Shown: in pieces, positions 40,684 to 48,823 of the stretch | Layout of the letters: every line of letters begins with the position of its first letter | How positions within the stretch are numbered: the first letter of the stretch is position 1 | NCBI GenBank assembly: GCA_947426945.1 | Contig: CANEFX010000008.1 | Span: 35,254 to 99,253 of the forward strand | DNA from: an uncultured Bacillota bacterium | GTDB lineage: Bacteria > Bacillota > Clostridia > Oscillospirales > Oscillospiraceae | Direction: 5' to 3' | Length of the DNA: 64,000 nucleotides | Made by a program: the position numbers and the translations under genes | Notes under the pieces: generated by a model | Seen by the model: the letters and a program-made list of their open reading frames with translations, nothing else | What the model was told of the DNA's origin: nothing | Databases searched by the model: none

Positions 40684-42051
40684 TTACTCCGCTTTGGGCT
40701 CTTCCTTGGGCTCTTCGGTTTTCTTGGCCCGGGTGCGCTTGGGCTTCTCCTCGCCGGCCTCTTTTTTTGCGGCGGGCTTCTTTCCCTCCTTGGCGCTGGA
40801 TATCACCAACTCGCTGGCCTTGCGCAGAACCAAATCCTTTTTCATGTCTGCCTCAGGAACAGCGGCCCTGACCTGCTCGGCAGATATGTTATACTGCTCG
40901 GCCAGCTTGGCCACCTCGGCCTCGTATTCCTCGGCGGAGGCCTCCAGACCTTCGGCCTTGGCTACAGCGGTAAGGGCCAACTCGGTCTGCACCTGCTTCA
41001 GGGCGGCAGGCTTGGCGGAAGCACGCATCATCTCTGGGGTCATACCCATCATAGACATGTACTGATCCATGGGAATACCCTGGCTCTGCAGGCGCATAGC
41101 GTAGTCATCCATCAGACGGTCGGTCTGGCTCTCCACCATACCGTCCGGAATTTCGCATTCCATCCCCTCCACCAGCTGTTCCAGAATGGCGTTTTCAAAA
41201 TCGCTTTTGGCCTGAGCCTCCCTGCGGGCCTGGAGTTTCTCGCCCAAATCCCCGCGGAACTCAGCCAGAGTCTCAAACTCGGACACGTCCTTGGCAAACT
41301 CGTCGTCCACTTCGGGGGCCTGGGGCTCCTTTACTTCGTTGACCTTCACATGGAACACCACGGCCTTCCCAGCCAGATCAGCGTGGTAATCCTCAGGGAA
41401 GGTGATGTCGATATCCTTCTCCTCGCCGGCCTTCATGCCGATCACCTGTTCCTCAAAGCCGGGGACAAACATGCCCGCTCCCAGCTTCAAATCGTGGTTC
41501 TCTCCCTTGCCGCCCTCAAAGGGAGTACCATTGTCGAAGCCCTCGAAGTCAATAACGGCAGTATCGCCCTTCTTGGCCTTGCGCTTCACACTGACCAGGC
41601 GGGTAGCCCGCTCAATATAGGGCTTGAGTTCCTCATCGATGTCCTGCTCAGTGACTTTGACCTCCTCCTTGGGGGCGGTCAGCCCCTTGTACTCGCTCAG
41701 TCTGGCCTCCGGACGGACTGAGACCAGAGCCTTGAAGGTAAAGCCCTCCTTGCCCACTTCCACGATTTCCATCTTGGGGTAGCCTACGTCGTCCAGACCC
41801 TGTTCCTTTACGGCCTCATCATAGGCGGCAGGATAAACGTCATTAATAGCATCCTCGTAGAACACGCCAGCGCCGTACATCCCCTCAATAATCTTCCGGG
41901 GAGCCTTGCCCTTGCGGAAACCGGGAACATTAATGCGTCCTCGGTTTTTCAGATAGACCTTCTGGACGGCGGCCTCAAAGACCTCCGCCTCCACCTGAAT
42001 GGTGAGCTCTACGGTGCTCTTCTCTTTCTTCTCAACACTGGTGACCTTCAT
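40684..42051 (-). CDS. tig: Trigger factor
   Basis: The 455-residue chaperone has the ribosome-binding N-domain with VPGFRKGKAPRKIIE (about residues 43-57), a peptidyl-prolyl isomerase domain (about 150-240, KGDTAVIDFEGFDNG), and the C-terminal chaperone arms. It ends with a Lys/Ala/Glu-rich tail of about 40 residues beyond the usual end, likely disordered. The tail is longer than the Bacillus protein's. A promoter with extended -10 lies upstream. Confidence 0.96.
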   Translation of the reverse strand: MKVTSVEKKEKSTVELTIQVEAEVFEAAVQKVYLKNRGRINVPGFRKGKAPRKIIEGMYGAGVFYEDAINDVYPAAYDEAVKEQGLDDVGYPKMEIVEVGKEGFTFKALVSVRPEARLSEYKGLTAPKEEVKVTEQDIDEELKPYIERATRLVSVKRKAKKGDTAVIDFEGFDNGTPFEGGKGENHDLKLGAGMFVPGFEEQVIGMKAGEEKDIDITFPEDYHADLAGKAVVFHVKVNEVKEPQAPEVDDEFAKDVSEFETLAEFRGDLGEKLQARREAQAKSDFENAILEQLVEGMECEIPDGMVESQTDRLMDDYAMRLQSQGIPMDQYMSMMGMTPEMMRASAKPAALKQVQTELALTAVAKAEGLEASAEEYEAEVAKLAEQYNISAEQVRAAVPEADMKKDLVLRKASELVISSAKEGKKPAAKKEAGEEKPKRTRAKKTEEPKEEPKAE

Positions 42052-42075
42052 TTGTCAATTTCCTCCTGTCGGTCC

Positions 42076-42101
42076 CCCCTCCGGAGCAGCCGTCGGAGGG
42101 G
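42076..42101 (-). other. Leader hairpin in front of tig
   Basis: CCCCTCCG and CGGAGGGG form an 8-base-pair stem in the tig leader, 16 bases or so before its ribosome site. On the plus strand it is followed by five T residues, but no rightward gene needs it. Confidence 0.45.
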
Positions 42102-42122
42102 CCTTTTTACTTTCGCCACGAT

Positions 42123-42151
42123 ATTCTATCAGATACGCAGCCGTTTGAACA
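42123..42151 (-). promoter_or_regulatory. Promoter of tig
   Basis: On the minus strand TGTTCA (42146-42151) and TAGAAT (42123-42128) are 17 bases apart. The -10 is preceded by TGA, an extended -10. Confidence 0.55.
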
Positions 42152-42204
42152 GTCTTTTTTTGAAATTTTTCCAGATTATTTCCTTTTACACAGCCTACGG
42201 GCCT

Positions 42205-42894
42205 CTAATCCAGCAATTTGACGGGCCGGAAGCTCACTTCGTCCGCAGACACCAGACGGTATTCCACACTCCCCTGCCATCCGGTGACCGCCAGACGGCG
42301 GCTCCCCCCGTGTAGGTGCCCGTAACAGCACAGGGAAACGCTGTACCGCTCCAGCAGATCGACAATTTCCTGGCAGCAGTAGTCCTTATACAGGGGCGGG
42401 TAGTGAAGAAAGCACAGCTTTCCCCTCTCCCCTGCCGCCTTCAGGGAGGCCTCCAGACGAATCAGTTCCCGGTTGAAAATCTTAGCGCTGTGCTCCCCCC
42501 GGTCCTCCTCATAAAACCAACCCCGGGTGCCGCACAGGGCAGTCTCCCCATAAAAATGGCAGTTGTTATGGAGAATATCCAGAGTGGAAAAACCGTTGTC
42601 CCGAAAAAAGGACTTCATCTTGCCGGCGGTGGTCCACCAATAGTCATGGTTGCCCTTGAGCAGCAGCTTACGCCCCCCAGGCAGAGAATCCAGAAAAGCA
42701 AAGTCCTGTCCGGCTTCCTCCAGACTCATCCCCCAGGACACATCTCCGCAGATTACCACGGTGTCCCCTTGTCCTACGGCGGAGAAACCCTCCTTCAGTT
42801 TGTCCACATAGCCTGTCCAGCCGCCCCCAAATACGTCCATAGGCTTGCCGGAGGCCAGGGACAGGTGGGTATCTCCGATTGCATACAGGGCCAT
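42205..42894 (-). CDS. Metallophosphoesterase
   Basis: The 229-residue protein has all calcineurin-like phosphoesterase motifs: AIGDTHLSL, ICGDVSWGM, LKGNHDYWW and CYGHLHGG. The metal site therefore looks complete. The substrate is unknown; it may be a nucleotide or phospholipid. The start is four bases after the thrC stop, so the two are co-transcribed. Confidence 0.9.
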   Translation of the reverse strand: MALYAIGDTHLSLASGKPMDVFGGGWTGYVDKLKEGFSAVGQGDTVVICGDVSWGMSLEEAGQDFAFLDSLPGGRKLLLKGNHDYWWTTAGKMKSFFRDNGFSTLDILHNNCHFYGETALCGTRGWFYEEDRGEHSAKIFNRELIRLEASLKAAGERGKLCFLHYPPLYKDYCCQEIVDLLERYSVSLCCYGHLHGGSRRLAVTGWQGSVEYRLVSADEVSFRPVKLLD

Positions 42895-42898
42895 GGGC

Positions 42899-44383
42899 TC
42901 ACCCCAAAAGGGAGCGCACCGCGTCCATCATGCGTTCCTTCTCCACCGTCCGGGTGAAGCGGACCCGCTTGCTCCGCAGTCCGGCCAGAGGGGTGGGAGC
43001 GGGCTGGCCCGTCCTGGCAGACAGCTGGTCCAGAGCATTTAACCCCTGGGCGCAGTCCGTCTCTCCCAGGGCCTCCAGAACGCTGGCGCAGAATTTGAAG
43101 GGGCTGGCGGTGGAGGCCACGATGGCCGGTGTGCTGTCCCCGGTCTCCCGCCGGTACTGTTCCAGAGCGGAGAAAGCTACGGCGGTATGAGTGTCAATCA
43201 GGTATCCGTGCCTGTCAAACATGGTGCGGATTACCCGCTGAGTCTCCCGGTCGTCACAGAAGTAGCCCTTAAACCGCTTTTGCAGCTTCTCTTTCACCCT
43301 GTCGCTCACCTGATACCGGCCTGTCTCAGCCAGCTGGGTCATATAGCTTCTCACCTCTCCCGTATCTTGAGTGAGGGAGTAGAGCAGCCGCTCCAGGTTG
43401 GAAGAAATCAGAATATCCATGGAAGGGGACATGGTATTGTAGAAGGTGCGGTTCCGGTCGTAGATTCCTTCCCGGATAAAGTCGGTAAGCACATTGTTGC
43501 TGTTGGAGGCGCAAATCAGCTGTTCGATGGGCAAGCCCATTTCCCTGGCATAGTAGGCGGCCAGAATATTGCCGAAGTTGCCGGTGGGGACGCAGACGTT
43601 CACGCCCTGCCCCGGTGTAATCTTTTCATCCCGGAGCAGATCGCAGTAGGCGGAGATGTAGTAAACGATCTGGGGCAGCACCCGGCCCCAGTTAATGGAA
43701 TTGGCGGAGGAGAAGAAATACCCCTTTTCCGCTAACTCCTGCCTGACCGCCTCGTCAGAAAACAGCCTCTTCACCCCGGTCTGGGCGTCGTCAAAGTTGC
43801 CGTATACGGCGGCTACCCCCACGTTGCCCCCCTCCTGGGTAATCATCTGCAGCTCCTGGACCTCAGACACTCCGTCCTTTGGATAGAAAACCAGAATTTT
43901 GGTGCGGGGTACGTCCTTAAAGCCCTCCAGCGCTCCCTTGCCCGTATCGCCGGAGGTGGCCACCAGAATGCAGGCCGTCTTGTCCTCTTCCGTCTTGATC
44001 AGCGAGGAGGTAAGCAGATGGGGCAGCATCTGCAGGGCCATATCCTTAAAAGCGCAGGTGGGCCCGTGCCACAGCTCCAGGCAGTGGGTATCACCGTCCA
44101 CCGTACGAACGGGGGCCACCGCCGGAGTATCAAACTTGTCCGGGCCATAGGCGGCGTTGACAAAATCGGTGAGCTCCTTGACAGAGAACTCCTCCAAAAA
44201 TTGTTTCATGACGTACACCGCCCGCTGCTGATAGGCCATATCCCGCATGTCCTCCAGCGCCTTGCCCGGCAGCTTGGGAATATAGAATGGGGTCAGCAGT
44301 CCGCCGTCCTTGGCCAACCCCTGGGTGATGGCCTGGGCCGCAGAGTATTGAATGGTATTGTTCCGTGTACTGATATACCGCAT
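42899..44383 (-). CDS. thrC: Threonine synthase
   Basis: The 494-residue PLP enzyme begins MRYISTRNNTIQYSAAQAI and has the PLP lysine in CAFKDMALQ (about residue 113) and VATSGDTGKGALEG. It converts O-phosphohomoserine to threonine; asd elsewhere in the window supplies the same pathway. AAGGACGG precedes the ATG. A good promoter lies at 44418-44446. Confidence 0.95.
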   Translation of the reverse strand: MRYISTRNNTIQYSAAQAITQGLAKDGGLLTPFYIPKLPGKALEDMRDMAYQQRAVYVMKQFLEEFSVKELTDFVNAAYGPDKFDTPAVAPVRTVDGDTHCLELWHGPTCAFKDMALQMLPHLLTSSLIKTEEDKTACILVATSGDTGKGALEGFKDVPRTKILVFYPKDGVSEVQELQMITQEGGNVGVAAVYGNFDDAQTGVKRLFSDEAVRQELAEKGYFFSSANSINWGRVLPQIVYYISAYCDLLRDEKITPGQGVNVCVPTGNFGNILAAYYAREMGLPIEQLICASNSNNVLTDFIREGIYDRNRTFYNTMSPSMDILISSNLERLLYSLTQDTGEVRSYMTQLAETGRYQVSDRVKEKLQKRFKGYFCDDRETQRVIRTMFDRHGYLIDTHTAVAFSALEQYRRETGDSTPAIVASTASPFKFCASVLEALGETDCAQGLNALDQLSARTGQPAPTPLAGLRSKRVRFTRTVEKERMMDAVRSLLG

Positions 44384-44417
44384 AGCGATCCGTCCTTATC
44401 CTGTAATGATAATCTTC

Positions 44418-44446
44418 ATTATGCCAGCTTTTCTCCGTTCGGTCAA
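44418..44446 (-). promoter_or_regulatory. Promoter of thrC
   Basis: On the minus strand TTGACC (44441-44446) and CATAAT (44418-44423) are 17 bases apart. It ends 12 bases before the end of yraN, so thrC can be read separately. Confidence 0.75.
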
Positions 44447-44458
44447 GGGATTTCCTGT

Positions 44459-44827
44459 TTAAAAGGCATTTTCCAGATGAAAAATCTCCGGTTTTGGGGT
44501 CTCCATCCCCTGGGGGGCATAAATTTCAATCACATCAAAACGGGGCTGGAGGTCCGTCTCATGCCGGGACAGGTAGAGCGCGGCGGCGGTACGCAGCCTG
44601 TCCTGCTTGCGCCGGTCCACAGAGGCGGCCGCCGGCCCGAAGGCGGCGCTCTTGCGCAGCTTGACCTCCACAAAGCAGAGAAACTCGTCATCGGCGGCAA
44701 TCAAATCGATCTCCCCGAAGCGGCACCGCCAGTTGGCGGCAATGATGCGGAAGCCCTTCCCCCGTAAGAATTCCGCCGCCTGGCTCTCCCCCCACCGGCC
44801 CAGCAGCCGGCTGTTCCGGCCGCTCAC
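44459..44827 (-). CDS. yraN: YraN family endonuclease-like protein (UPF0102)
   Basis: The 122-residue protein has the conserved LLGRWGESQAAEFL start and the nuclease-like pattern CRFGEIDLIAADDEFLCFVEVK (the E-IDLIA...EVK pattern of the PD-(D/E)xK fold). Biological role unclear; DNA-related. The GTG start overlaps the rnhB stop, a common Firmicutes arrangement. Confidence 0.93.
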   Translation of the reverse strand: MSGRNSRLLGRWGESQAAEFLRGKGFRIIAANWRCRFGEIDLIAADDEFLCFVEVKLRKSAAFGPAAASVDRRKQDRLRTAAALYLSRHETDLQPRFDVIEIYAPQGMETPKPEIFHLENAF

Positions 44828-45429
44828 AGCTTTTTTAAAAAGGTCCGGCGGTGGATGGGACTGGGGCCGTATGTACGCAGCAGCTCACAGTGGAGCTTGG
44901 TGCCGTAGCCCTTGTGCCTGTCGAAGCGGTACTCCGGATACCGCTCCGCCATTTCCACCATGAAACGATCCCGGCTCACCTTGGCCAGGACGGAGGCCGC
45001 CGCAACAGATGCTGACAGGCTGTCTCCCTTTACAATGCATCGGTGTGGGACCGTAATGGCGGCAGACCGTCCTTTATCCCGGTTGCCGTCGATGAGGGCA
45101 AAATCCGGTTTTTGAGACAGACCGTCAATAGCCAGCTGCATCGCCTTTATCCGGGCGCTGAGAATGTCTGTCCTGTCAATCTCTTCCGCACTTACGGCGG
45201 CTACGGACCAGCTGAACGCCCTGTCCTGTATGATGGGAAAAAGTTTTTCACGGCGCTTCTCGGTCAGCCTCTTGGAGTCGTCCAGGCCCGGGATATCCGC
45301 TCCAAGAGGCAAAACCACCGCTGCTGCATACACCGGCCCGGCCAGCGGCCCCGCCCCCGCCTCGTCACAGCCGCAGACGACCGCATGGCCCTCCGCCACT
45401 GCCTCTTTTTCGTATTGCCAAAGGTCCAT
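44824..45429 (-). CDS. rnhB: Ribonuclease HII
   Basis: The 201-residue enzyme cuts RNA in RNA-DNA hybrids and single ribonucleotides in DNA. The DE pair of the active site is present in CGCDEAGAGPLAGPV (about residues 19-33), further acidic residues in ALIDGNRD and the C-terminal FDRHKGYGT. The usual Gly-Arg-Gly after the acidic pair reads Gly-Ala-Gly here; the arginine normally contacts the ribonucleotide. Otherwise length and motifs are normal, so it is probably functional but with possibly altered recognition. Confidence 0.93.
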   Translation of the reverse strand: MDLWQYEKEAVAEGHAVVCGCDEAGAGPLAGPVYAAAVVLPLGADIPGLDDSKRLTEKRREKLFPIIQDRAFSWSVAAVSAEEIDRTDILSARIKAMQLAIDGLSQKPDFALIDGNRDKGRSAAITVPHRCIVKGDSLSASVAAASVLAKVSRDRFMVEMAERYPEYRFDRHKGYGTKLHCELLRTYGPSPIHRRTFLKKL

Positions 45430-45464
45430 ACAGCTTCCCCCTTCTTAAAAAATACAGACAGACC

Positions 45465-46343
45465 TTATATAACGGGCGGAACCTCCAGTGTAAACCGTCC
45501 CAGCCTGCCCCCCCGGTACTCGTCCAGGAGGACACGGGCCATACGCTCGGTGTCCACATCTCCGCCCGAAATGCGCATCCCCCGCTTGGCCGCGGCCGCC
45601 TGAAGAAGCCGGTAGCCCCAGGCCACGTCGTTCTCCCCCTCCTCACACCGAGGGATCTCAGCCAGCTTATAGCTGTCCATAAGCGCTTGGGGATAGCGCT
45701 CCCCCAGCAGGGCCATGAAGTGACAGCTCAGGGTCTCCACATCCATAATTTCGTCCTTCACCGCCCCGGTAAAGGCCAGGTTCATACCGGTGGTCTCGTC
45801 CTCAAACTTGGGCCAGAGAATACCCGGGGTATCCAGCAGGTCCAGCCCCTGGTCCACGTGGACCCACTGCTTCCCCCGGGTGACGCCGGGGCGGTCGCTG
45901 GCCTTGGCGGATTTTTTCTTGGCTACCTTGTTGATAAAGGTGGATTTGCCCACGTTGGGCACCCCCACCACCATAGCCCGGACGGGCCGGCCTACCTGAC
46001 CCTTCTCCCGCCACCGGGAGATCTGGTCCTTCAGCACCCCTTGAACCACAGCGGAAAACTGGTTGATTCCCCGGCCGGAGCGGGCGTCGGTCTCCAGCAC
46101 CGAGTGGCCCTGCCCCCGGAAACAGGCCCCCCATGCCTTGTTCTGGGCGGGGTCGGCCTGGTCAGCCCGGTTGAGGACGATGAGCCGGGGCTTGCCGGCA
46201 CAAATGGCGTCGATATCCGGGTTGCGGCTGGAGGCCGGGATGCGGGCGTCTATAATCTCCGCCACCATGTCCACCAGCTTCAGGTCGGCCTCGATCTGCC
46301 GCCGGGTCTTGGTCATGTGGCCGGGATACCATTGGATGTTCAT
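45465..46343 (-). CDS. rbgA: Ribosome biogenesis GTPase RbgA
   Basis: The 292-residue circularly permuted GTPase has the order G4 (VLNRADQAD), G1 (VVGVPNVGKSTFINKVA), G3 (LLDTPGILWP) characteristic of RbgA/YlqF, and starts NIQWYPGHMTKTRR. It assembles the 50S subunit. AAGGAG precedes the ATG. rnhB follows, as in Bacillus. Confidence 0.95.
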   Translation of the reverse strand: MNIQWYPGHMTKTRRQIEADLKLVDMVAEIIDARIPASSRNPDIDAICAGKPRLIVLNRADQADPAQNKAWGACFRGQGHSVLETDARSGRGINQFSAVVQGVLKDQISRWREKGQVGRPVRAMVVGVPNVGKSTFINKVAKKKSAKASDRPGVTRGKQWVHVDQGLDLLDTPGILWPKFEDETTGMNLAFTGAVKDEIMDVETLSCHFMALLGERYPQALMDSYKLAEIPRCEEGENDVAWGYRLLQAAAAKRGMRISGGDVDTERMARVLLDEYRGGRLGRFTLEVPPVI

Positions 46344-46378
46344 GGGGCACGCTCCTTTATTCTGTATACCGGGTCTTT

Positions 46379-46579
46379 TTACAGCTTTGCAATTTCTGCT
46401 TCTATGAGACAGTTGGCAATTTCAAAGGCCTTTATCCGCCTCGTTGCCAACGTAATCTGCGATCTATACCGCTCTGCGTTTTCTTTTGCTTTAAAGGTCT
46501 TTACTGTTTCCCACAGCTTATGCAGTGTGGAATCTATCTGCCTCTTTGCTTCCCATAGTTCATCCTTTGTATAATCCAT
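46379..46579 (-). CDS. Short helical protein of unknown function
   Basis: With ATG 46579 (GGAGAGGA upstream) the product is 66 residues: MDYTKDELWEAKRQIDSTLH followed by a Lys/Arg-rich, probably helical, rest (AKENAERYRSQITLATRR). I recall similar short proteins in Clostridia, but no function. It lies between rplS and rbgA behind the rplS terminator and has no promoter that I can see. Confidence 0.7.
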   Translation of the reverse strand: MDYTKDELWEAKRQIDSTLHKLWETVKTFKAKENAERYRSQITLATRRIKAFEIANCLIEAEIAKL

Positions 46580-46604
46580 AATCCTCTCCACAGCTGAATT
46601 TAAG

Positions 46605-46635
46605 AAAAAGGAGCGGCAGAGCCGCTCCTTTTTTT
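46605..46635. terminator. Terminator after rplS
   Basis: AAAAAGGAGCGGC and GCCGCTCCTTTTT form a symmetrical stem with a three-base loop. The leftward T tract follows the rplS stop closely; the structure works both ways. Confidence 0.85.
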
Positions 46636-46638
46636 GAA

Positions 46639-46980
46639 TCACAGCAATTCCTTGACCTTGGCGGCCTTGCCTACGCGATTGCGCAGATAGTACAGCTTGG
46701 CCCGGCGCACCTTGCCCCGGCGAACCACTTCCACCTTCTCCACAGAGGGAGCATGGAGGGGGAACACCTTCTCCACGCCGACGCCGTAAGAGATGCGGCG
46801 GACGGTAAAGCTCTCCTCGATGCCGCCGTGCTTCTTGGCGATAACGGTGCCCTCAAACACCTGGATACGCTCACGGCTGCCCTCTTTTACCCGCAGGTGA
46901 ACCCGGACAGTATCGCCGATGCTCATCTTGGGGGGCTCGGCCTTTGTGTACTTCTCGGTAAATGCTTTCATCAGATCCAT
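46639..46980 (-). CDS. rplS: Large ribosomal subunit protein bL19
   Basis: The 113-residue protein has the L19 signatures [20 protein letters not shown] and [13 protein letters not shown] followed by [15 protein letters not shown]. It sits at the subunit interface. ATG 46980 is preferred because AGGAGG lies upstream. A leader of about 80 bases with a hairpin precedes it. Transcription begins at the promoter 47073-47101. Confidence 0.97.
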   Translation of the reverse strand: MDLMKAFTEKYTKAEPPKMSIGDTVRVHLRVKEGSRERIQVFEGTVIAKKHGGIEESFTVRRISYGVGVEKVFPLHAPSVEKVEVVRRGKVRRAKLYYLRNRVGKAAKVKELL

Positions 46981-47003
46981 GGTTGTTTTCCTCCTGTTGT
47001 ATA

Positions 47004-47041
47004 GGCGTTCATTCCGGCCATGCTGTCTCTCTGGAGACGCC
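47004..47041 (-). other. Hairpin in the rplS leader
   Basis: GGCGT (47004-47008) and ACGCC (47037-47041) close a stem with further weak pairing inside (TCTC with GAGA). Autogenous control of L19 leaders is known in Firmicutes, but I cannot match this one to that family. Confidence 0.4.
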
Positions 47042-47072
47042 GCAGAGGACCGCCCGTTATTCAGACTAAGGA

Positions 47073-47101
47073 AGTATATCACAACAGATTGTGGATTGCA
47101 A
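47073..47101 (-). promoter_or_regulatory. Promoter of rplS
   Basis: On the minus strand TTGCAA (47096-47101) and TATACT (47073-47078) have a 17-base spacer. Confidence 0.75.
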
Positions 47102-47131
47102 GCTGTTTTTCACCTTTTGCGGTAAAATTTT

Positions 47132-48823
47132 TCAATCCTCCAGCAAATAGCCTTGCTCCGGAGAGAGTTGCTCCGGACGGCGGATATAGCCGATCCCATC
47201 CTCCTCCCAGATCACTCCCAGCAGCAGCCCCCCCGGGTCCCGCACCTGGTAGGTGTTCTCCGCCAGCTCCCGCAGTACAACCGGGGTCAGGCTCTCCCCG
47301 TCGAACCAGTACAGCACCTGGAAGCCAGAGGGATGGTTGGCCGCCCGGTTCCATCCCCGGTACATAGGGTCGGCGGGCAGAGGGGTCACTCCCACCTTTC
47401 CGCCCAGGGCGGTGAGCAGACCGGTAAAGGCCCAGTCGCTCTCCGTGCAGCCGTGGATATGCTCGTGGTAGAAGAAATTCTGGTTTGGCAGATAGGAGGG
47501 CTCCAGATTCAGCACCCCAATCCGTCCAGAGGAGGCGTCCACTCCCTCTGCCGCCACAGTATCCAGCACCAGCCCGGCAATGCGCCGGTCATTGCGGCAG
47601 GTATCCCGATAGTCCCGAATATCACTGGCCCCGGCCACACAGAACACAAAGGCCATCGCCGCCGCCAGAATGGGCAGCACCCTCTTTTCCAGCCTCAGTT
47701 TGTCCCACAGCCACAGCAGCAGGCCGTCCACGATCAGGGCAATGCCGGGGAAGGAGGTCACCGTCCCCCGCAGAGAGAACCAGGGGTTGCCCAGCACCAG
47801 AAACAGGCTAGCCGGTCCCGCCGCCAGCAGCACGCCGGACAGCAGAGTCAACCACAGAGAGGGGGCCTTCCGCTCCTGCGGCCTCTCCTCCGGCTCCCAC
47901 CGGCGGGCCAGCAGCCACAGCAGGGCGCACAGTACCGCCGCGCACAGCGTCCACACCAGCAGCTCGCCGGAAAAGATCATACGCACTCCCCGAACAAAGC
48001 CCTTGGCTGTGGTGAAAAACCCGCCGCCCAGAAACGCGCAGAAAAACTGCCACAGCACCTTGGGCAGGAAAGCAAACCAGTAGTAGCGGCTGAAGGGAAG
48101 CAGAATCTCCGCCCGGCTGCTGTATACGCCGCCGTCCGCCAGCAGCTTTGTGACCAGGAAATACAGCCCCATGGCGGGCAGTCCCCACAGGGACAGGGCG
48201 CACCGGCCCAGGGTCTTTTCTCTCCCGGTCCACTCCAGAATGGCCGCTCCCACCGTCAGGGTGATGGACAGCAGCCCTGCCTGCTCATAGAATCCGAAGG
48301 GAATCAGCTGGAGCAGCAGATAGAGGACCAGCCAGCCCCAGCCCCCTCCGTCCAGCCATTTCAGGAAGGTCCGGACAGCCAGGGCGGCAAAGAACATCCC
48401 CACCACCACCCGGGTGGAGGCGGACATCCAATAGGTCCCCTCAATCCCCAGGGGAATCAGCGCCATGATTACCGGCGTCACGGGGCTGACCCGGAAGTAG
48501 CGCCCCAGAATCCTCCATATCATCAGGACCGCGGCCACATACATCACAGAAATCAGGGCCACACCCCAGATCATATGGTCAAACATAGGTCCCCAGACAA
48601 AAAAATCCGCAATCCCCGCCAGCGGGCGGGAGGCCAGCAGTCCTGTGGCCCGCTGAAGAGCCATAAAGTCGCCGGAGCTGGGGTAGTTGTGGTACTGGAT
48701 ATAGTCGTCCAGCTGGTGGTAATACTCCATTCCGAAGGCACAGTACCGGGCCATTACCAGCAGAAACAGCACTCCAGCCAGCCCCGCTGTCAGCTTCCAA
48801 TCCGCTCTTTTGCGCTTAAGCAT
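47132..48823 (-). CDS. Polytopic membrane protein, possibly GT-C-type glycosyltransferase-like
   Basis: The 563-residue protein has an N-terminal membrane segment followed by an acidic first loop (YHQLDDYIQYHNYP), then about nine further hydrophobic segments and a soluble C-terminal domain of about 160 residues. A membrane core with a DD motif in the first external loop is typical of GT-C glycosyltransferases, but I see no family-specific match, so this is inference. The start overlaps the nif3 stop. AAGGAGG precedes the ATG. Confidence 0.5.
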   Translation of the reverse strand: MLKRKRADWKLTAGLAGVLFLLVMARYCAFGMEYYHQLDDYIQYHNYPSSGDFMALQRATGLLASRPLAGIADFFVWGPMFDHMIWGVALISVMYVAAVLMIWRILGRYFRVSPVTPVIMALIPLGIEGTYWMSASTRVVVGMFFAALAVRTFLKWLDGGGWGWLVLYLLLQLIPFGFYEQAGLLSITLTVGAAILEWTGREKTLGRCALSLWGLPAMGLYFLVTKLLADGGVYSSRAEILLPFSRYYWFAFLPKVLWQFFCAFLGGGFFTTAKGFVRGVRMIFSGELLVWTLCAAVLCALLWLLARRWEPEERPQERKAPSLWLTLLSGVLLAAGPASLFLVLGNPWFSLRGTVTSFPGIALIVDGLLLWLWDKLRLEKRVLPILAAAMAFVFCVAGASDIRDYRDTCRNDRRIAGLVLDTVAAEGVDASSGRIGVLNLEPSYLPNQNFFYHEHIHGCTESDWAFTGLLTALGGKVGVTPLPADPMYRGWNRAANHPSGFQVLYWFDGESLTPVVLRELAENTYQVRDPGGLLLGVIWEEDGIGYIRRPEQLSPEQGYLLED

